Origin: Henricia sp. BOLD:AAB3569
Lineage: Eukaryota; Echinodermata; Asteroidea; Spinulosida; Echinasteridae
Direction: 5' to 3'
Length of the DNA: 64,000 nt
NCBI GenBank assembly: GCA_037783545.1
Contig: JBBELK010000005.1
Location: 248,001-312,000 of the forward strand
The notes under the pieces are model-generated. The model saw nothing but the letters and a program-made list of their open reading frames with translations. It did not search any database and was not told the origin of the DNA. Below, in pieces: positions 14,401-23,400 of this stretch (its first letter is position 1; each line of letters starts with the position of its first letter). A program made the position numbers and the translations under genes.

Positions 14401-17400
14401 TTTGATACCATATCATTTGTCATATTTTTCTCATTACCATTCTGAAATTTCACACTCGCAACCAATATAATTTCAAGGATATCATACAAAAACCACCAAT
14501 GTTTTGTAAACTAATTTATCTGGTTCCATAAAGCAGTGCAGTGATTACACCAACCTTTTTGCTTCCACATCCAAATTGGGGATTGCAAATGTCCTGTTTT
14601 CTTCCCATGGATAGTATTTTGGGGATGTACTTTATACGATTGTTAGGTTAGAATATATTCAATTTTCTTTGGAAAACAAATCTGGACATGCTCTTTCAAA
14701 AACAGACTTCAAAAAAGTATACTGAAATTTTGAGTTTAGCACAATAAGCATGCAAATTTTTGATAGAAATGCATTTTTGCTATGGGTAAACATTTAAGTA
14801 AGCAGATTTGAGACTTAACATATTTTCTCTACATACTTCATTCCACTGGATTTTTTAAATTTAATTTAATTTTTTTTCAGACAATGAAGCTCCAGTGTTT
14901 ATCAACTGCCCGTCCGACATCAACCGAGTCACGAATGCGGAAGGGAAATACAACTTCCCAATGTGGGACATGCCCCAAGCCATGGATAACTCGGGTGACT
15001 CGCCTCGAGTCAGCACGACTCACGAGTTTCAGATGTATATGCTCAACTCACGGACTCGGATTGAGTATGTCGCAGTTGACGGCTCCGGCAATAATGCTAC
15101 TTGTGTGTTCCATGTTTCAGTTACAGGTAGGTTTTTTGTTTGTTTTTTAAACTTTTTTATTGCTTTTTCCTTTCTTTTCTGTTTACAGAAATATTTCTGT
15201 AAAAATCCTAAACTGGGCGGCCAGTTCTTGTTGTCAAATAATTAGATCTGGGATCGATTTCACAAAAGTTAAGACGAGTTCAATGCATCCTAATAGACCA
15301 GTTGTCTATTAGCATAAATCATATTTGCATAAATCCTAGAGTCACGCCTTATATTTACATAAATGCCTTTGCGCTAAATAGGCTCGCATACGAGTGACTC
15401 AAGCACCATACTATATCAGGCAAATCGGCCCAGTTTCCAGAGGGTGCACGCTGTATTTGCCAGGTAGTCTGGTGCTCGACTCACTCCCATGCGAGCGTCA
15501 TAGCGTGAAGGCGGGAGCCTAGGATTTATGCAAATCTACCACGCAACTGGTCTTTTCCCATACCAACGTCCCAAGATAAGATGAGTGACCCTTCCTAAGA
15601 CGCGTCTTAGCGCTTTGTGAAATCGGCCCCTGGTTCATGAACTAGGGTGTGACTTTACTGCACCAAAAATGTTATGCAAGACGATTCCCTATCAGTATCC
15701 AGGGAAACGCAGATTCTGAGGTTGCCTGGTTCGATCTGGACATTTTTGGGGACACCCTCAATTTTGTTCTCCCCTTCAATTCGTAGATGGAACGCCACCC
15801 AAACTAGAGCATTGTCCTAACAACATCATCGTGCCCACCGATGACAATTCCGCCAGAACACAGGTCAACTGGTCTACGCCGACGGTCGCAGACAACAGCA
15901 AGCAGGCTAATCTTACGTCTGACTGGAAGTCTGGCGATGAGTTTCCTCTTGGAGATACGCGAGTCACGATTACGGCGATGGATCCGTCTGGCTTGACCAG
16001 TCGGTGTCGCTTCACAGTCTCCGTACTTGGTAAGTATCGCCGACGTTATGTTTGATTTGATTGGATATTTGCACCTTGTGACAGGACTAATTTGTGACAT
16101 GACTCACGATACGGTTAGGCACAATTTTTGGTGCGACTTTTGGCGTCGCAACTTTTGGCGTCGCGACTTTTGGCATCACGACTTTTGGCGATGCCACTTT
16201 TGGCATGACGATTTGTTGCGACTTTTGGTAACGTGACCTCATGGCACAACCCGTAGCGTGACTCGTGACATGATGCGACTCATGACTCGTGACATGACAT
16301 GACTCATGGGCCTTTTTCAAAATCTCGACTTGGGCTTAGGCTCAGGCTCCGGCTCCATGTAAACCACATGGAGATGGAGCCGGAGACGAAGCCGAGATTT
16401 GCAAAAAGGCCCCTATGTGACCTGTGACGCGACTCGCGACAAAACTCGTGGTGCAGCTCACGGCAGAATTTTTGGCACAAATTTTGCCATGAATTGTGGC
16501 TCGAATTGGCCTGACGTTTGGCACGACTTCAGTGCAAGTTTGGGTGCGAAGTTTGTGAGTTATGCCACAATTTTTGATGCAACTTTTAGTGCATCTTCTG
16601 GCCAGCCGGGTCTTAGTCAAGTCCATCACAAGTCTATCACAAATCCAGAGCCGATAAAATCACAAGTCTTGCACATCAAGTCTGTCACAAGTCTGTCACA
16701 AGTCCAGCAAGAAGCAAAGGATGAACACGCACAAAAGAATGCCTTTGTTGGAGTTCATTTGGATAGCTTGTGACTTGAATTAAGACCCATGAACTTGTGG
16801 TGGACTTGTGAAGGCTTGTGGGGACTTGTGATGGACTCGACTACCACCCTGCTTCTGGCATGACCTTCGGCAACATGACTGACACCGTAACCCCCAACAC
16901 AACATTCCAACCTATCTCTCCTTTCCCACAGACGAAGACAACCCAATATTTACCAACTGTCCGTCAGACATAGAAGCCATCACAGACTCCAACGGCAAAT
17001 ACAACTACCCAGTTTGGGAAACGCCTCATGCCGTTGATAACTCAGGCCACGTTCAAGTTACAACAAGCTATGATTTTGAACCGTTTCAACTTGGAACGAG
17101 GACTCTTATAGAATACACAGCTACGGATGATGACAACAATAAAGCTACCTGTTCATTTCATGTCACTATTAAAGGTAATTTGACAAATTTTAATTTTTCT
17201 GAATCAGTTTTGTTGAGGCAGTTTCATACAACAAATACACTCGACCAAAAAAGTTTTGTCACCAGTAAGACATTTATAGATATTTATTATTAAATTGGAT
17301 TTAATGAAGGAAAATAATATATCAAATTTAAGCTGAACAAATCCCTCAAAGGAATAGAGCTCAAGAGAGATCATGATGGCAAGCTTCACTGAACAGGAAT

Positions 17401-20400
17401 GCAACAAAGGAGTGTGGGGTCAGAATGAAAAACACAAAAAAACAATGCAACTTGTGATTTAGGCAATTTGTGTGTAGACAATTTGGAAATCTTTAAGAGA
17501 GTTTGGATTTATCAATGTCTTGTAAAAAACATCTAAATCAAAATGGTTAAATTGTCCAATCTGAATCGTGCCATTGCATTAGGTATGGTGGAAGCAAAAT
17601 ACTGAACTGTAACTCCCCTTGCTTGAGAGCAAAAAAGTTGACATCGCTGTTTTTTTGAGTTTTTCATTCAGACCCCACACTCCTTTGTTGCATTCCTGTT
17701 CCGTGAAGCTTGCCATCATGGACTCCGTTGAGCTCTATTCCTTTGAGTGATATGTTCAGCTAAAATTTGATATTTTATATTCTTACTTAAAATCCAATTT
17801 CATAATACTTGTACACATTTTCCACAAGTTTTTGGTCAGACGGAAAGTGTTAAAAAACATTATTATAGTAATAATGTGTATTTTTATCCCCGTTTTGTTC
17901 ACCCTCCAGCCCCAGACCTGCCCACTCCACCCCTCGTTTGTCCTTTTCTCCCACTCCTCTCTTTCCTACATGTAAATTTCAAATAACAATCCTTTCTTCC
18001 GATTGGTCGAACCAGACGGCACCCCACCAATCATCAACAACTGCCCGAGTGGCATAACAGCACCTACCGACCCCCGTCTACCTACGGCACGCATCATGTG
18101 GCATGAGCCAATCACAGAAGACAACAGCGGTCAGGTGACTTTGACATCCAATCACAACCCTGGATATAGTTTCCCCATCGGTAACACCAGAGTGGTTTGC
18201 ACTGCCATGGATCCTAGCGGTTTGAAAGACAGATGTCGCTTTACAGTTACTATACAAGGTTAGCAGATTTTTTGACCAGCGAAGAAAAATAAAGTTATTG
18301 TTAAAAATAACAGATTACGTGTCAGAAACAGCATTATCTCCATGTGTGATTGATGATATAAACCAATGTGTAAGTCAGCTCAGTACCTCATCCGCTCACT
18401 ACCTTAGGCAAGGCACTTTGCCATAAGTTGCCTCTCTCCACCCAGGAGTAAATGGGTACCTGCAAGGGTTGCAGCCTTTGAGCGCTTGTGTCAGGCTGCC
18501 AGGGCTGCATACTGCCCAGGGAGTTGTGTCCAATGACCAGGGTAATAATGTTGTAAAGCGCTATGAGTATCCTCCATGGTGCATATGCCCTTGGGCAAGG
18601 TACTTTGCCATATAAGTTACCTCTCTCCACCCAGGAGTAAATGGGTACGTGCAAGGGTTGCAGCCCCCGAGTGCTTGTGTCAGGCACTGCAGGATAGAGA
18701 TGAGCGCTATATAACATGCAATTATTATCATCATCATCCATATTCCAAGATTAGGAGGAAAACTTTGTCCATGCTTTCAAGAAATTGTGCAAAGCCACCG
18801 TCCTATTTAGGCTAGTTCCCTGACTATGCTGCATGGAAAACAGAGCTAAAATACTACGGTACTCAATGGCCCAATTTCGTTCAAATGAGAATACCCTTAT
18901 AATAATGTGTGCGCACATGCATAAATTCATCTTTAATTCTATCTCAAGCATAATTATTGCAGTTGGAACCAATTCTGTCTTCCATTTGAGTATTTTTTTC
19001 CAGTCAAACGGTTGATTAAGCTTCACATTTCAAAATTTGCTTAAAACGCAACTGAGTCATTCCACGGTAAAGTTTCAGTTGTTCTGAAGAGATAACTTAG
19101 TCCCAAAAAGGGTTACAAATAGTATGACAACATGCCTTTCTAAAAACCCCGTGTAAAAATTTCCAATAATTGTATACGCCCGTAAACCGGGACAGCCTAA
19201 AATGTAACACAGGTGTCCGTCCCGGTTATGAGCATATATTGGAAATGTGTACACAGGGTTTTTAGAAAGGCATGTTGTCACACTATTTGTAACCCTTTTT
19301 GGGCCTAAGTTATCTCTTCAGAACAACTTAAACTTATTTATTTTATTTTGAGACCAGCAAAGGTATTTCCTCAAAAATATGGTCTGTGTTGCTAAAATTC
19401 CCCCTTTACTGTGGAAAGACTCATCTGGGGTGCAAGCATGTTATCTGCTACAACTTACTTAATGTGCATGGTTACATAACAGCACGTGCCTTTTCCCATT
19501 CTTTTTCTTGTAGACACCGAAGCGCCCGTCTTTGACTATTGCCCCGAAGACATTCAGCGAGACACAAATGCCGAAGGAGAATTTGAGTATCCAACGTGGC
19601 GTTACCCTCACGCTATAGATAATTCCGGTATTTCACCGGATGTTACAAAGACGTCAAACCCGCACATGTTTCGACTTGAAGAGGACGTGCTTATTGAGTA
19701 CACTGCCACGGATAGAGCCGGGAACACTGCGGAGTGTCGGTTCCATGTCGTGATTAGAGGTAACTTGAAAAGATGGCTGTAAATTGGGTTGTAAATTGTG
19801 TCATAGTTTGCACGAGTGATATAATGAGTCACATGGCGAGTCACATGGCGAGTCACATGGTAAGTCACATGGCAAGTCACATGGCAAGTCACATCGTGAG
19901 CTAGATTGCGAGTCACATTGTGAGTAACATTGCAAGTTGTTTAGTGAGTCACTCTGCGAGTCATGAGTCACATCGTTAGTTACGTCACGAGTCACATCGC
20001 GAGTCACAGCAAGTCTCATCGCGAGTCACATCGCGAGTTGTGTAGTGAGTCACTCTGCGAGTCATGAGTTACATCTCGAGTTACGTCACGAGTCACATCT
20101 CGAGTCACATCTCGAGTCGAGTCATGAGTCACATTGCGAGTCACATTGCGAGTCACATTGCGAGTCACATTGCGAGTCACGTCATGAGTCACGTCGCGAG
20201 TCACATCGAGAGTCACATTACAAGTCACACCACAAATCCTATCGTGGGTCGCAAAAATTTTCCCCGTCATCTCTCTGGCAAAAACAAAATACAAAAATCT
20301 ATTATTGACAAGGTGCCCAAAATCATTGTTAAATATTAAATTTGAAACAAAAAATTATCCTGCGAATTGTATTAAACAGATGATTTTTGTAGAATGTCTT

Positions 20401-23400
20401 GAAGTAGGAATGATCTTTGCTGAATACATCATGATAAGAAATGTTTTATCGCAAAACACTATACATGTACATGTATATCCATTTTTGGCATTTGGAAAAA
20501 ACTGCCATTTTGTATTACAACTAAGCACTACAGTCAATGGCAAATTCCAATAAGTACAACAGTTTTTGTGGGATATAACAGTTTGCCAATAATCTATTTG
20601 ACAAATGTTTAGGATCGCCAATCGACTCCATTATCTCAATTTTGTTGGATGTGGCATTCACTGCGTTTTGCGATAAAACTAGCGATGCCGTTAATGTTTC
20701 GGATCACTAAAAAAATCAAGTTGAATTTGATTTTTTTTGTTATCGTAATGTTTCCACAGACCGCACGCCACCAATAATCGAAGACTGCCCCAATGACATC
20801 ACTGTATTCATCGACCCGAGGTCAGCCAAAGGTCGCGCCACTTGGCAACCGCCAATCCCTTCAGATAACAGAGTTATCGTCAGTTTCGACTCCAACCACA
20901 ACTCAGATGACATTTTTCCTCTTGGTGTGACCAACGTCACGTACGTGGCAGTTGATTCAGCTGGACTTGTCACGGAGTGTCATTTTACGGTATTGGTTGA
21001 AGGTACGAGTCTTAATTTGCTTTTCACACAAAATCACATAAACGGTTTTTAAAAAAACGCAAATCATACTGTTACCGAAATCTAGAGATTTAGTTTATTT
21101 TCTTGGTCAGTAACGTGTATGAACACCTTGTGGCTAGGCTGACTGCACCAGCCTCCGTAAGAGCCACTGAGGCAGGGTGCGCCACTGTGCCTGAAGTGCC
21201 TCCCTGAGCTCCTGTACTTCTAGGGCCGTTTGGGAGATGCGTGTCTCCAGAGGTCAGCTCATCCCGTGCAGGTTCAATCAGGTTGAGAACACGACAAAAT
21301 TGGTTTTCTGAGAGCCCTTAACTGCAGGATTCCCCCAGAAACAGAAAATGTCACATTTCATTGCTGTAGGAATCACTTTGTACAAACGGGTCCTCTTGGA
21401 CCTGGAGGAAATCACTGAAGCAGAACAGTCTTAAAAGTAATTCCAAAGTGATTGGTCGATCAGTGACGTTATCCACAAGTTCACTGTATTCGATAAACTA
21501 ATTCTGGGGCGGATTGCAATATGCGGTCTAAGACCGGTCTATAGGCTTAGCCGGTTAACGTGGCGTCCACTAAGACTGGTCTATAATTATAGCCCGCTTG
21601 CAATATCGTTGTCTTAAAGTTAGACCAGTCTTAAAATTTAAGCCCGCGGTGAGCAGGCTATAATTTTTAGACACCGCGCTACATCTCCTAATCTTGCATG
21701 AAAAAAGACGAACAAAATGCACATTGTGCCCATTAGAGCCTTTATAGTGCTATTTGATTACTTTCGCGGTCACTTTCTCTGCAAAAACTGCACCACACAC
21801 GCGTCATCAAGTGGCTTCGTGAGGACGTTTGTTTGGCTTGAAATCACGCAAGGATAGCCGGCTGCGTCACTTTCCGTTAAGATGTGTGTGTTTTCGGCTG
21901 ACGCAGCCGTACTTCAGTTAGACTGGTTTATTGCAATAGGCTAAAGAAGTGTCTAAGCTGAGACCGGCTAAGTCGGATAGTCGGCTATAAAACATCGGTC
22001 TTAGACCAGTGGCTAAGTCGATTTTATTGCAATCCGCCCCTGTTCTGGTGCCAATTTCACCGAGCTCGGTGTTCGACCTCGGGATCCAGTGTAAACAGGG
22101 TGTTTTTGTACGTAGCAGCGCCATGAAAATTAGCCCCTGATCAAGAATTTATATTTTAAGAAACTATTTTTTTAAACCGTATTTTAAGAAATTGTTTAAT
22201 ACTTTGGTAAGAGTTTAGAAGTTGATCAGAGTTTTCTTTTTTTTAAAGCATCGCTTTATGCAGATTTGATGGAAAAACCAAAATTTTTGAGTGAGAAATT
22301 TTTTTAAAGATTTTTTCTCCTTATTATGACCAATAACCATCAAAACGTGTTAATATTTTAAAGGGAAATTAATTTAGGAGTTAAAAACATGCAACAATTT
22401 CCTTGAAAATACTTTTTCTGCCATGTCGCAGAGACTTAACACACGCCATCTCAGTTCATACCAATTCATACCATCTTTTTGTGTCGTTACCAGCACGATG
22501 CAACTTGTCCATCACGACCCCCGGACAGCGGACTTCCTACAGCTACAGGTTTCCCTTCCCAGTATCCCAGCAAACCGACGCCAACTCGATACTTCGCTTC
22601 AATTTCGCCGTTCGGTCTTTCGGACCCATTTACGTCGCTCTCGTTCCGGAAGAGACCAGTACTGTAGTCTATGAAATTGGTAGGAAATAAATGGACAAAT
22701 AAAAATTTAAACACTTAGTATCCAGATGACCAGACAAAATTTTTGTTGCTATGTGTTGTGACTGGGTCCACGCGGCAGGTGTGAAGTACAGAATCAATAC
22801 CGTGTTCACCGTAGGAGAGAATGGCATAAAGCAACCAACCTCGTTAGTCAATGAAGCATGCGTTCACATGTCACTTAACAATGATCGAATGAAGACTGCT
22901 AATGAAGATTGAATGAAGCTGTGGGATACCACAATGGCCTGGTTGCACTTGCGCATCAAGTGTTAGACACTCTGTGCGGTTTTAAAGTTTAAAGCTTAAA
23001 GCTCGACACAAATGTACCACCAGGGGTAGATTTCACAAAGACGTGCGACCCGTCGTAAGTACCAAATCCAACACAACTCGCCGAACCCTTTGTAAATTTG
23101 CCACGGAATCAGCGAGTTGCGATGGATTTGGTACTTACGACATGTCACTTTTTTGTGAAATCGACCCCTGGCCTGTCAAAATCGCTTCTTCAAACGAAGG
23201 GAGCACACACATTACAAATTTGCTTTGTGAAATTAAGCAATCTCTTCGTCAAATGAAGGTATTTTGCTTCATTGAACGAAGAGAATCTAATCTTCATCGA
23301 ATAAACAGGCGTGCGTTCAAATTGGGAAATCTCGTCATTGAATCTTTATTGAACAAAGTGATATTTTTCAATGTGAATGGGGTCTATATTACCGCTGGGG

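Noticed and set aside
19608..20308. Frames rich in HVTRHVT / SHLESHCES repeats
   Set aside because: Translations of the 12-bp intronic array.
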